NCBI GenBank assembly: GCA_019694755.1
Contig: JAIBBI010000012.1
Coordinates: 1-64,000, forward strand
Direction: 5' to 3'
From: Gemmataceae bacterium
GTDB taxonomy: Bacteria; Planctomycetota; Planctomycetia; Gemmatales; Gemmataceae
DNA length: 64,000 nucleotides
Below the pieces are notes generated by a model. It was not told the origin of the DNA, did no database searches, and was given only the letters and a program-made list of their open reading frames with translations. Below are positions 37,125 to 48,248 of this stretch, piece after piece; the stretch's first letter is position 1; every line of letters starts with the position of its first letter. The position numbers and the translations under genes are program-made.

Positions 37125-38363
37125 ATGATTCGGTTGATGCTGGCTGCACTTCTGACATGCGCGGCAGGCGGCGGTTCGGTTCTTGCGGACACGCCCGTAC
37201 CCATTGCCTGGAAGAAGACTGTACTCGACACCAAATTCCGGTCCGAGGGCGTGGCGATCGCCGATGTCAACAACGACGGCAAGCCCGATATTCTGGTCGG
37301 AGAGGTGTGGTACGAGGCTCCCGACTGGAAACCGCACGTCATTCACACTGATAAAACCTACGATCCCTCGGTGTACAGCGAGTCATTTGCGGTGTTCCCG
37401 GTGGACATCAACAAGGATGGTTGGGTCGATGAGATTGTGATCCGGTTTCCCGGCAAGCCTTGCTTCTGGTACGAAAACCCGAAAGGCGCTCCGGGGCCAT
37501 GGAAGGAACACGAGATCTGGCACAGCGTTTGCAATGAGACGACGATCTTTGCGGATCTGTTCGGCACGGGGCAAAAGGTTATCGTGATGGGTTGGCAGCC
37601 AAAGGGCAAAGAAAAGGAGGGGCAGCTGGCTTGGTTTGCCCCCGGAGCCGACCCGACGAAAATTTGGGAGATGCACGCGATCAGCGAACCGAGCACGCCG
37701 AAAAACGAGATTCCGGGGACCTTCCGGTTCTATCACGGTCTCGGCGTCGGGGACATGAACGGCGACGGTCGGCCCGACGTGATCTGCCGGCACGGTTGGT
37801 GGGAACAGCCGAAAGATGCCATGGCGCGGCAAGAGCCATGGGTGTGGCATCCGGCCGGCCTCGGCGAAGACTGCTCCAACATGATCGTGCTCGATCTGGA
37901 CGGCGACGGTAAGGCGGACGTGGTCAGTTCGTCGGCCCATCGATTCGGAATTTGGGCGCACCTGCAAAGGCCAGCCAGTCCGGGCCCGGCCACGTTTCTG
38001 AAGAAGGACCTGTTTCCCAAACTTGTTTCGCAGACGCATGCACTGGAATGCGCCGACATGGATGGCGACGGAGTCCCCGACCTGGTGACAGGCAAACGAT
38101 GGTGGGCTCACGGACCTAAAGGCGACGCGGAACCGAACGCATCAGCTATGCTCTACTGGCTCCGTGGAAAGCGGTTGGCCGACGGGTTGCTGACTTTCGA
38201 ACCGCTGCCCATTGACAATGATTCCGGTGTCGGCACGCAGTTCGCTGTCGGCGATATAAACAAGGACGGTCGGCCGGATGTGGCGATCGCCAACAAAAAG
38301 GGCGTGTTCGTCCTGATTCAACAACCGGCTTCCGAAGCAAATGAGCCTCGGAAGCCCAGGTAA
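37125..38363 (+). CDS. Secreted FG-GAP/VCBS repeat protein
   Basis: Predicted 412 residues. A signal peptide (MIRLMLAALLTCAAGGGSVLA) is followed by an integrin-like beta-propeller with repeated calcium-loop blocks: IADVNNDGKPDILVGE, PVDINKDGWVDEIVI, VGDMNGDGRPDVICR, VLDLDGDGKADVVSS, CADMDGDGVPDLVTG and VGDINKDGRPDVAIA. Such proteins are abundant in planctomycetes; many are of unknown function. The ATG at 37125 is chosen because GAGGAA is just upstream and the signal starts there; an ATG at 37095 is an alternative. It is divergent from the LysR gene, which might regulate it. Confidence 0.88.
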   Translation: MIRLMLAALLTCAAGGGSVLADTPVPIAWKKTVLDTKFRSEGVAIADVNNDGKPDILVGEVWYEAPDWKPHVIHTDKTYDPSVYSESFAVFPVDINKDGWVDEIVIRFPGKPCFWYENPKGAPGPWKEHEIWHSVCNETTIFADLFGTGQKVIVMGWQPKGKEKEGQLAWFAPGADPTKIWEMHAISEPSTPKNEIPGTFRFYHGLGVGDMNGDGRPDVICRHGWWEQPKDAMARQEPWVWHPAGLGEDCSNMIVLDLDGDGKADVVSSSAHRFGIWAHLQRPASPGPATFLKKDLFPKLVSQTHALECADMDGDGVPDLVTGKRWWAHGPKGDAEPNASAMLYWLRGKRLADGLLTFEPLPIDNDSGVGTQFAVGDINKDGRPDVAIANKKGVFVLIQQPASEANEPRKPR

Positions 38364-38372
38364 AGCTAAGGG

Positions 38373-38597
38373 TCAGGCGTAAACCATTTCGAATTCGGTC
38401 GGCCGGCCGGCAACGGCCTTCGTCGGGGGTTCGACGATGGTCGCGCGGTCGGCGAGCAGTTCGCCACGCCAGACGGGGACGTGTTCGGGGGCATCGATCC
38501 CGAGGCGGATCTGGCCACCTTTAATCGCGACAACGGTCACGACGATGCCGTCACCGACGACGATCTTCTCTCCGAGTTTGCGTGTGAGTACGAGCAT
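38373..38597 (-). CDS. csrA: Carbon storage regulator CsrA
   Basis: Predicted 74 residues. The N-terminus MLVLTRKLGEKIVVGDGIVVTVV and the block GGQIRLGIDAPEHVPVWR match CsrA throughout, including the Leu-Val-Leu-Thr-Arg RNA-binding strand. CsrA dimers bind GGA-containing hairpins in mRNA leaders and block ribosome access. The C-terminus is about ten residues longer than in enterobacteria. The ATG at 38597 is preceded by AAGGAAGGAA, itself two GGA motifs. No flagellar gene or fliW is adjacent, unlike many other phyla. Confidence 0.95.
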   Translation of the reverse strand: MLVLTRKLGEKIVVGDGIVVTVVAIKGGQIRLGIDAPEHVPVWRGELLADRATIVEPPTKAVAGRPTEFEMVYA

Positions 38598-38599
38598 GG

Positions 38600-38648
38600 T
38601 TCCTTCCTTGAGGTGCGTCCTGATATGGGGGTGCAGGGGGTTGCACCC
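38600..38648 (-). promoter_or_regulatory. csrA leader with GGA motifs and hairpin
   Basis: Reading the minus strand there is first a hairpin with 7-base arms (GGGTGCA / TGCACCC, 38648-38629), then ATATCAGGACGC (GGA in a CsrA-site-like context), then the ribosome binding site AAGGAAGGAA with two further GGA motifs directly before the ATG. This arrangement resembles the autoregulated csrA leader of E. coli. Binding is inferred. Confidence 0.4.
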
Positions 38649-38957
38649 ACTCCATCGTACCGCTGAAAACAATGGGTAGCACTCGCTGTGCCAGTTGTCC
38701 TTTTTTGCAGGTTGTAGCGGAAGTGACGGCTGGCGATTCGAACAACTGGTTTTTTCTTGATTGTTGCAACATATTGCCGTTTATTCGTTTATGGCTTTTT
38801 TTGTCCTAGTAACGGCAACGAGCCTCACGATCAATGGTCCAACGATTGCTTCATAGGGGTTGTGGTCAGTGTTTAGCCGCCAAATCGGCATGTGGCTAAA
38901 AGCTGCACAGTGTTGAGAAACGAAACACCCACCCGCTCAGGGGAAACCGGACTAACC
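38649..38957. other. Divergent intergenic region between csrA and clpB
   Basis: No gene. The central part (about 38696-38820) is clearly AT-richer than the surroundings, with TTTTTTC and TTTATTCGTTTATGG. It probably holds promoters for both genes. I found no CIRCE element (TTAGCACTC-N9-GAGTGCTAA) and no confident heat-shock promoter. Confidence 0.5.
38872..38900. repeat. Inverted repeat upstream of clpB
   Basis: TTTAGCC (38872-38878) and GGCTAAA (38894-38900) form perfect 7-base arms around a 15-base centre. It ends 57 bases before the clpB ATG. It could be an operator or a leader hairpin. Confidence 0.5.
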
Positions 38958-41555
<2,598 letters not shown>

Positions 41556-41655
41556 GAACGCCGTCCGGCCTGAACAGTCGTCGGTTGAACCCCGTTGTTC
41601 GCCGACATATAAACTGCATCAGGTAGTCCGATTTCGTGGCACATCGATCGGATTT

Positions 41656-42186
41656 ATGGACGCGAGCGACAGCGAGTTGATGGAGCGGATCGCCCGCGGT
41701 GACCCTAAGGCGTTCGATGCCTTTTACCAGCGGCACCTGCGGGTGATTCGTAACGTCTTGTACCGCATGCTGATGGAGCCGGCCGATGTTGAGGACGTCC
41801 TGCAGGAGACGTTTCTTCAGCTTTGGAATAAGAGCTGGCAGTACAACGCCGACAAAGCCTCGCCGGCCGGATACCTGACGATGGTGGCCCGTTCGCGGGC
41901 TCTCGACCTGATCCGCAAGCGCAAGCCGGACGCCGACCCGAAAGTGTGTGAGCCGACGTTTCAGTACGACATTTCCCTTGGTCTCGTGCGTGATGAGTCC
42001 ATTCGGAAGGTGCGTATGGCGCTTTCCAAGCTCCCGTTCGAGCAACGGAAGGTGGTCCGCCTCGCGTTCATGACCGGCCTCACGCACGAGCAGATTGCCG
42101 TCTGGCTGAAGTTGCCGCTTGGGACGGTCAAAACGCGTATCCGGTTGGGATTGCGACGACTGAAAACACTGATTCCGGACGAGTAA
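41656..42186 (+). CDS. ECF-type RNA polymerase sigma factor
   Basis: Predicted 176 residues. Region 2 reads AFDAFYQRHLRVIRNVLYRML with the -10 recognition part DVEDVLQETFLQLW; region 4 is the helix-turn-helix GLTHEQIAVWLKLPLGTVKTRIRLGL. It resembles SigK-type ECF factors. The next gene on the strand is a sugar isomerase-like gene, and no anti-sigma factor (zinc-binding ZAS or RskA-like) follows, so control of activity is not evident here. It starts 100 bases after clpB and may be read through from it. Confidence 0.93.
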   Translation: MDASDSELMERIARGDPKAFDAFYQRHLRVIRNVLYRMLMEPADVEDVLQETFLQLWNKSWQYNADKASPAGYLTMVARSRALDLIRKRKPDADPKVCEPTFQYDISLGLVRDESIRKVRMALSKLPFEQRKVVRLAFMTGLTHEQIAVWLKLPLGTVKTRIRLGLRRLKTLIPDE

Positions 42187-42260
42187 ACCCGTGTTGGCAA
42201 TCGGCCGACGCCTCCCTATCTCTAACGCCGAGTCGTTCGGAATCACGGGGTGGCCGCGCC

Positions 42261-43430
42261 ATGGGTTTTCGACAGACACCGACCCACAAAAACGGCAAGG
42301 GTTCCTATCACCAGATCGGCCTCGTTCGAGGCCAGTTTGGCAATATACCCTGGGACCGGTTTCTGACATTTCTCAAGGATTCAGGATTCGACGGGTGGGA
42401 AGAGGCCAGTTGGGAACTGGACCTGCGAAAATGCGACACCGACGCCGGCGCGTCGGCCTATGCAAAAGAGCGTCTGGCACTGGCCCGAAATCACGACCTC
42501 GAGATATTCACCGTCGCCGTACACCTTCAGGGCCAGGCACTTGGCGATGAACCGAGCGCCAAGACTTTGCAATTCTGCGGCGGAGAGGCCATCGCCGCGT
42601 ACAAGTCATGGCGTGATCAGGGGCATCAGCCTCCTCGTACCGATCCCTATTTTGTTCCGGACACAGTCGCCAAACTGGTTCACGCGCAGGCTCTGAAGGA
42701 CCTTCAGGCCAGCGTTCGACTGGCGGGACATCTGAGTAGACTGCAAGGTCGCAAGGTCGGGCTTCCCGGGTTTACCGGATCCCCGGCCGGGTGTTGGGGT
42801 CACTGGTTCCTTTTTCCGCCGCTACCGTCGGAAATCGCGGGCCACCGCATCGCCGACGTTCGCGATGTGAGTCTGGAGTTGCTCGTCGAACGGTTCGCCC
42901 CTGTGTTTGACATGTGCCGCGAGTACGGCGTGACTTTCGATCTCGAGTGTCATCCGAGCGAGCGGGCGATGGGCGACCTGGAATCGGCCGGTGACTACAT
43001 CAACTATCTGGAAAAGAAGGGGTACGGCGACGTCTGCGGATTCAACCTCGACGGCTCGCACATGGAATGGCAGAACGTCAGCGTTGTCGACTTCATCCGC
43101 GAATTCAAAGACTACATTCACTGCGCTCACGTGAAAGGCGTCTGGGTCGACCGCGAGCATTGTCGTGCCGGTCGCCTCGGCGGCCATCGACCGATGGGTT
43201 TCGCTCACAACGGGTGGAATTTCGTGACCGCCGGTACCTCCCGCGATGCCAACTCACTGGAAGAAATCTTCATCGAGCTGAACCGAGTGGGGTACGACGG
43301 TGCGGTCAGCATCGAATGGGAAGACAACGACGCAGACCAGTTTGCCGGCGCGCGGGCCGCACTGGCGAATTGCCGGCGTGCCGACCTGCCTCCGAGCGGG
43401 ATGAAACACGACGAAATGCTCAAGGCGTAA
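42261..43430 (+). CDS. Xylose isomerase-like TIM barrel protein
   Basis: Predicted 389 residues of the sugar phosphate isomerase/epimerase (AP endonuclease family 2) superfamily. Likely metal ligands appear as Glu in WEEASWE, Glu/His in TFDLECHPSE, Asp/His in GFNLDGSHMEW, His in HCAHVKGVW and Glu in VSIEWEDND at the barrel end. The reaction is probably an isomerisation or epimerisation, or oxidoreductase-linked breakdown, of a sugar or inositol; the substrate is unknown. A methyltransferase and glycosyltransferase follow with 7- and 1-base gaps, suggesting one operon. Confidence 0.85.
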   Translation: MGFRQTPTHKNGKGSYHQIGLVRGQFGNIPWDRFLTFLKDSGFDGWEEASWELDLRKCDTDAGASAYAKERLALARNHDLEIFTVAVHLQGQALGDEPSAKTLQFCGGEAIAAYKSWRDQGHQPPRTDPYFVPDTVAKLVHAQALKDLQASVRLAGHLSRLQGRKVGLPGFTGSPAGCWGHWFLFPPLPSEIAGHRIADVRDVSLELLVERFAPVFDMCREYGVTFDLECHPSERAMGDLESAGDYINYLEKKGYGDVCGFNLDGSHMEWQNVSVVDFIREFKDYIHCAHVKGVWVDREHCRAGRLGGHRPMGFAHNGWNFVTAGTSRDANSLEEIFIELNRVGYDGAVSIEWEDNDADQFAGARAALANCRRADLPPSGMKHDEMLKA

Positions 43431-43437
43431 CAACACC

Positions 43438-44160
43438 ATGCCGCGCTGGACCGAACTCTCGCTGGACCCCAATTCGCAAATTGCGATCGAATCCCGGATG
43501 GCGACCGTCACAGCCGCCCGCCGGCCGGTAACCACGGACAAGTTGGCTTACATCCGCGATCTGGTCCGCGGGAAGCGAGTTCTCGACGTCGGCGTCGTCG
43601 AGCATTTTCTGGAGGCCGAGCGCGACGAGCGCTGGCTTCATCACCACGTGTCCAAGTCGGCCGCGTATTGCCTGGGCGTCGATATCCTCGCCGAACCGGT
43701 TCAGAAGCTGAAGGCCCAGGGATACAACGTTGCAGTTTGTGATATTACCCGAGATCCCATCAATGATACCTTTGATGTGATGATTTGCGGCGATGTCATC
43801 GAGCACTTGGGGGCGCCTCAGGGGATGTTTGACGCGGCGGCGAAAGTACTGGTCCCTGGCGGTCGGATGCTGGTGGCAACGCCGAACCCGTTTTTCCTGA
43901 ACCGCGCCTGGCGAATTGCACGCGGTCGATTCCACGAAAGCGTGGATCACGTCATGCACTTCGACGCCTCCAATATTGCGGAATTGGCCGAGCGGGCGGG
44001 GTTGCGGCTCGACGCGTTCCGAGGCGTCGCAGTGCCCGTATCCAGTTACCGTTCATTTGTCGGTCGGATGTATGCTCGCATGCAGAATATGCTTCCTTGG
44101 TTTGGTTTTGCTCCGGAATCCGTGTGTAACACCGTCGTTTACGAGTGCGTGAAGGGGTAA
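43438..44160 (+). CDS. Class I SAM-dependent methyltransferase
   Basis: Predicted 240 residues. Motif I reads KRVLDVGVV after an N-terminal helix, the acidic residue after strand 2 is in CLGVDIL, and the post-motif VMICGDVIEHLGAPQGMFD is typical of UbiE/Coq3-type Methyltransf_11/23 enzymes that act on small molecules or glycans. The substrate is unknown. Being one base before a glycosyltransferase gene, it may methylate a sugar or lipid in the same pathway; inference. Confidence 0.85.
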   Translation: MPRWTELSLDPNSQIAIESRMATVTAARRPVTTDKLAYIRDLVRGKRVLDVGVVEHFLEAERDERWLHHHVSKSAAYCLGVDILAEPVQKLKAQGYNVAVCDITRDPINDTFDVMICGDVIEHLGAPQGMFDAAAKVLVPGGRMLVATPNPFFLNRAWRIARGRFHESVDHVMHFDASNIAELAERAGLRLDAFRGVAVPVSSYRSFVGRMYARMQNMLPWFGFAPESVCNTVVYECVKG

Positions 44161-44161
44161 G

Positions 44162-45400
44162 ATGCCACCCCTGAGAGTGCTTTTCCTGGCCACGTATTTC
44201 CCCAAGCCGCTGAATCCGGCCATGGGTGTCTGGGCGCTCCGCGAGGCCGAGCAACTGACGGCAGCCGGCGCGGACGTGCGAGTCGTTTCCTGCACGAGTT
44301 GGGTACCACGGTGGGTTGGCCGGGCGGGCAAGGCGGTGGCCTGGGCGATGTGCCCGCCCGCTCACGACTGGGGAGCCATTCACGTCGATTATCCCCGCTG
44401 GCCGGTCTACATGACCGGCTGGCTGAAGGAGCAGTGGCGGCGGCACCCGGGCCGGATGATAAGCATCGGCTGGCCGTTCGTCGCGAGGAGGCTCCGCAAT
44501 ATCGTTCGGGATTGGAGGCCCGATGTTGTTTACGCTCACCACGGCGGGATGAGCGGTGAACTGGCTCGCCGGTTGAATGCTGAGCTTTCGCTGCCCTTCA
44601 TTGTCAAAGATCACGATTTCGATGAGGTAGCCGACGCGAGAGCCTTGCCCGACCGTCGCAGGCTGTATGCGGCTGTTTGTCAGGCCGCCGCCGCTATGGC
44701 ACCAGTGGCACGCCGGATGGGGCAGGAACTCAGCGACCTATATCCGGGTACCAATGTCATTGTCTGCCACAACGGGGTCGCACCGCCGGCCCCCGAGTTG
44801 CTCGGCGTGCCGCGCCCGAGTGAACTTGATGGCAAGACCGTCGTCTGCACGGCCGGGATCTTCTACGAGCGCAAGGCGATTCCGCTATTGATCCGGGCGT
44901 TTACCAGAGTGGCAACAGGCCGGCCCGATCTAGTCCTTCGTATCGTGGGGGACGGCCCCGACCGGGCTAACGTCGAGGCGGCCGTGTCCGCCAGCCCCGT
45001 CCGCGACCGTATCACCATGCTCGGATTGCGTCCTCAGGCTGAGGTTTTTCGGGAGCTTGTCTGGTGTGATCTTTTCGCCCTGGTCGGCTGGGATGAACCA
45101 TTTGCCACGGTCTATCTCGAAGCCTGTGCGGCGGGTCGCCCGATGATCTGGGCGAACGACGGTGGCATCAATGATGTGCTCTGCCACGAAACTCACGGCC
45201 TGACCGTGCCACCCCGCGATGAGGAAGCGGTTGTGGCTGCCATGGAGCGACTGGTAACGGATAGCGAACTGCGAAAACGGTGTGGCGTCAACTCCCGCCG
45301 ATTGTTCGACGAGAGGTTGAACGCCCAGGCCACAGCCCGGAAATTGCTCCGATTACTGGCGAAAGCCGCCCGCCGGGAGCCGGTTATCGACGAGTCCTGA
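44162..45400 (+). CDS. GT4-family glycosyltransferase
   Basis: Predicted 412 residues with a GT-B fold. The N-terminal acceptor domain starts LRVLFLATYFPKPLNPAMGVWALREAE, and the C-terminal domain holds VCTAGIFYERKAIPLLIRAF, LVLRIVGDGPDRANVE and the catalytic EX7E-like region DEPFATVYLEACAAGRPMIW. Such retaining enzymes add a sugar from a nucleotide sugar to a lipid-linked or surface glycan at the inner face of the membrane. It begins one base after the methyltransferase stop. Its end overlaps by 17 bases the end of a small convergent gene. Confidence 0.92.
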   Translation: MPPLRVLFLATYFPKPLNPAMGVWALREAEQLTAAGADVRVVSCTSWVPRWVGRAGKAVAWAMCPPAHDWGAIHVDYPRWPVYMTGWLKEQWRRHPGRMISIGWPFVARRLRNIVRDWRPDVVYAHHGGMSGELARRLNAELSLPFIVKDHDFDEVADARALPDRRRLYAAVCQAAAAMAPVARRMGQELSDLYPGTNVIVCHNGVAPPAPELLGVPRPSELDGKTVVCTAGIFYERKAIPLLIRAFTRVATGRPDLVLRIVGDGPDRANVEAAVSASPVRDRITMLGLRPQAEVFRELVWCDLFALVGWDEPFATVYLEACAAGRPMIWANDGGINDVLCHETHGLTVPPRDEEAVVAAMERLVTDSELRKRCGVNSRRLFDERLNAQATARKLLRLLAKAARREPVIDES

Positions 45401-45629
45401 ACCGGAAAAACAAGGCCGTCCCGATCATGGCGATCACGGCTCCTGCCGCCGATGTGACGATCAGTCCTCGTGCAAAGCTGGGGCTGTCGGGTTTGACGAA
45501 ATCGACCTCGCGACGGTAATTCTGTGTCGCCAGAACGAAAACGGCAGCGACCACCCCCATCGCGACCATTCCGGCCAGGATGACGAGCGCCGTTCGGCGG
45601 TTTCTGCTTCGGAATTCCGCTTCTCCCAT
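45384..45629 (-). CDS. Small two-span membrane protein
   Basis: Predicted 81 residues. A basic N-terminus (EFRSRNRRTA) leads into membrane helix one (LVILAGMVAMGVVAAVFVLA) and helix two (GLIVTSAAGAVIAMIGTALFF), ending in Arg-rich FRFRTRR. The positive-inside pattern places both termini in the cytoplasm. No family is recognised. It is the only gene on its strand here and overlaps the glycosyltransferase 3' end by 17 bases. The even hydrophobic pattern makes a real gene likely despite its size. Confidence 0.6.
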   Translation of the reverse strand: MGEAEFRSRNRRTALVILAGMVAMGVVAAVFVLATQNYRREVDFVKPDSPSFARGLIVTSAAGAVIAMIGTALFFRFRTRR

Positions 45630-45738
45630 CGGGTCAGGTTATCAAGGCGACAAGGGGCAGGGCCGGTTCGCCTTGAATTCGCGACGTGCTACCATGTGAG
45701 TAAACAGTCGCCCGCGATGCGTTTTACCGAGCCACATC

Positions 45739-47661
45739 ATGACTTCGGCGGTCGCGCCAGCTCGGACAATCCTCGTCGTCGATGACAACGCCGGTCTCGT
45801 CGACTTGTTACAAAGAAATCTAACCCGATTGGGTTACGTTGCGGCATGCGCCACGAATGCCGTGGACGCCATCGCAAAACTCGACCAACTCAGGCCGGAT
45901 CTCGCCCTGCTTGATCTTAATCTCAAGGACCGTGGATTCGAGGCGATCGGTGAGGCCATTGCCAACCGCGGGCGGGCCGTGCCCTGCGTACTTCTTGCCG
46001 AGCATGGCAGCGAGGCCCGCGTCGCAGAGTTAATGCAGCACGGCGTGCTCGACTACCTGATGAAGGACGCGGCAATCCTCGACCTATTGCCTGCGGTCAT
46101 TCGCAAGGCGCTGGGTTCCGTAGAGCGGCGGCGAAGACTTCAGGAGTCGGAATTCAATCTGGGACAGCTTCGTAGAAACTACGAGTTGTTGCTGAACGCC
46201 GTCGGAGAGGGGCTTTGCGGACTGGACTTGGAAGGTCGGATTACGTTCGTCAATGCGGCAGGGCTCCGCATGCTCGGGTACGATGCCGGCGAACTCATGG
46301 GGCAGGACCTGTCGATTCTCGCGGACCGCCCCGCGGCTGGCGAGCGCGGAATGAAACAGAACGTATCGTCGGACACGACATTTCGCTGTCAGGACCAGTT
46401 CTTCTGGCGCAAGGACGGGACCAGCTTTCCCATCGAATATACATCGACCCCCGTGCGCGAGGGCGGGCGGCAGGTCGGCTCCGTGTTCGTGTTTCGTGAT
46501 CTGAGCAAGCGACGGGAGCTGGAAGACCAAGTCCGGCAATGGCAGAAACTTGAAGCCGTGGGTCGGCTCGCCGGCGGAATCGCGCACGACTTCAACAACC
46601 TGCTGACCGTAATCACTGGGTACAACGATCTGCTTCGGGCCAACCCTTCTCTGGACGAGAAGGGAAGGGGAATGACCCGCGAGATTCACGATGCGGCCGG
46701 CCGGGCAACAACGCTCACGAGGCAATTGCTGGCATTCGGCCAGAAGCAATCGCTTCAACCGCGAACACTTCGGCTCGCGAGGTTTCTGAATCAGATCAAA
46801 CCACACCTCGTTCAAGCGTTGGGTGAGGGAATATCGGTCGATCTGGATATCCTCAGCGATATTAGGGAGATCCATGCCGACCCGCGACAGTTGGAACAGG
46901 TCTTTGTGAACCTGGCTTCCTACGCCGGGGAATCGATGCGGAGCGGTGGCCGACTGATCATTGTGGCCGAAAATGTCACTCTCCGAGGCCATTCTTCCAA
47001 CCGGCCACCTAACTTGTCGCCCGGCGAATTCGTTTGCGTCAGCGTCAGCGACACCGGGCCGGGTTTGCCGGAAGACCTCCTTCGACAGGTTTTCGATCCA
47101 TTTCTAACGAGCAACGACGGGAAGCGGGGGTACGGCCTTGGGCTGGCCACGGTATACGGCATCGTGCTTCAGAGCGGCGGCCACATCGAAGCATCTTCAG
47201 TCGAAGGCGCAGGCACAACGTTTCGCCTGTTCTTTCCAGCAAAGCTCACCGGGATGACACCGCACGGCGTTGACCTGTCCGACGTGGCCGGCGAAGAAAC
47301 CGTTTTGCTGGTAGAGCCGGATTCCGCCCTGCGTTCGCTGAATGTCCGGATCCTTCAAGGCCTGGGGTATCGGGTACTCGATGCCGTCGACATCGCGGAG
47401 GCCGAGCGACTCTTTCGAGTAGCGGGGAGGGATGTCGAAGTCGTTGTGGCGTACTCGCCCGCCCAGTCGGCGATCGATTTCATTGACCGACTTCGGAAAA
47501 CGCGATCCGACCTTCCGGCTATCATCGTGGCGACTGAAGGTAGCCCGGCGGAACTGAATGGTCACTCGGCGCTTGCGCGCATTGATTATCCGTATTCCCC
47601 CGAACAACTCGTTTACGCGCTGCGTGACCTCCTCGATGGCGTGGCCTCCGCAATCCGATGA
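45739..47661 (+). CDS. Hybrid sensor histidine kinase: REC-PAS-HisKA-HATPase-degenerate REC
   Basis: Predicted 640 residues without membrane spans. A receiver domain (ILVVDDNAGLVDLLQ; phosphorylatable Asp in LALLDLNLKD; Lys in YLMKDA) occupies residues 1-125. A PAS domain runs from about 150 to 260 and the HisKA helix carries His in GGIAHDFNN near 281. The ATPase domain lies near 375-490 with DTGPGLPEDLL and GYGLGLATV. The layout from PAS to C-terminal receiver is CckA-like. The last receiver (VLLVEPDSALRSLN) has VVVAYSPAQS where the Asp should be, so it probably cannot be phosphorylated. Its stop overlaps mobA by four bases. The output partner is not in the window. Confidence 0.92.
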   Translation: MTSAVAPARTILVVDDNAGLVDLLQRNLTRLGYVAACATNAVDAIAKLDQLRPDLALLDLNLKDRGFEAIGEAIANRGRAVPCVLLAEHGSEARVAELMQHGVLDYLMKDAAILDLLPAVIRKALGSVERRRRLQESEFNLGQLRRNYELLLNAVGEGLCGLDLEGRITFVNAAGLRMLGYDAGELMGQDLSILADRPAAGERGMKQNVSSDTTFRCQDQFFWRKDGTSFPIEYTSTPVREGGRQVGSVFVFRDLSKRRELEDQVRQWQKLEAVGRLAGGIAHDFNNLLTVITGYNDLLRANPSLDEKGRGMTREIHDAAGRATTLTRQLLAFGQKQSLQPRTLRLARFLNQIKPHLVQALGEGISVDLDILSDIREIHADPRQLEQVFVNLASYAGESMRSGGRLIIVAENVTLRGHSSNRPPNLSPGEFVCVSVSDTGPGLPEDLLRQVFDPFLTSNDGKRGYGLGLATVYGIVLQSGGHIEASSVEGAGTTFRLFFPAKLTGMTPHGVDLSDVAGEETVLLVEPDSALRSLNVRILQGLGYRVLDAVDIAEAERLFRVAGRDVEVVVAYSPAQSAIDFIDRLRKTRSDLPAIIVATEGSPAELNGHSALARIDYPYSPEQLVYALRDLLDGVASAIR

Positions 47662-48248
47662 AGCCCGCCGGCGTTATACTCTGTGGTGGTGCCAGCCGAC
47701 GAATGGGTCGAGACAAGGCCACGCTGGCCGTCGACGGCGAGCCGCTAATCCGCAGGACCGTTCGAATCATGTGCGAGTCGGTAGACCGCGTGCTAATCGC
47801 CGCGGGGCCCGAACAATCGCTTCCCACATTGGATCCGAAAGCACTTGTCGTACGAGATCTCGTCGCGCACACGGGTCCGCTCGCGGGGATCGCGGCCGCT
47901 CTGCCGGAATGCACTGGCTTCCGTCACGTTCTGGTGATGCCTTGCGACTGTCCCGCAATGACACAGGGGACTATTGAGTGGATGCTGGCGAGGTTGTTGC
48001 CCGGTCGGTCGCTTTTTGTGAAGACGCACGAGATTGTGCATCCTCTGCCCGCGGTCTATTGCCTCGACGGTTTGCACGACAAGATTAATCGACTGACGGG
48101 AATGGGACGCTGTTCGTTGAAAGGCCTGATGAGCTTGCTGGCCTACGACGTCGTAACAGACCCGCCGGACGAGGCCGTTTTTGCACCGTGCAATACGCCC
48201 GAGGAATTTGAGCAGGCGATCAGACACCCCGGCTCAATTCGCGAATGA
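47658..48248 (+). CDS. mobA: Molybdenum cofactor guanylyltransferase
   Basis: Predicted 196 residues. GVILCGGASRRMGRDKATLAVDG is the nucleotide-binding N-terminus of MobA, and VMPCDCPAM contains the Mg-binding Asp after strand 4. MobA attaches GMP to molybdopterin-Mo to make the guanine dinucleotide cofactor for DMSO-reductase-family enzymes. No other molybdenum genes are present nearby. It overlaps the histidine kinase stop by four bases (ATGA) and ends 29 bases inside the convergent PLP-enzyme gene. Confidence 0.88.
   Translation: MKPAGVILCGGASRRMGRDKATLAVDGEPLIRRTVRIMCESVDRVLIAAGPEQSLPTLDPKALVVRDLVAHTGPLAGIAAALPECTGFRHVLVMPCDCPAMTQGTIEWMLARLLPGRSLFVKTHEIVHPLPAVYCLDGLHDKINRLTGMGRCSLKGLMSLLAYDVVTDPPDEAVFAPCNTPEEFEQAIRHPGSIRE

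Noticed and set aside
38649-38957. CIRCE or classical heat-shock promoter before clpB
   Set aside because: TAGCACTC near 38683 looks like half a CIRCE, but the matching GAGTGCTA arm is absent.
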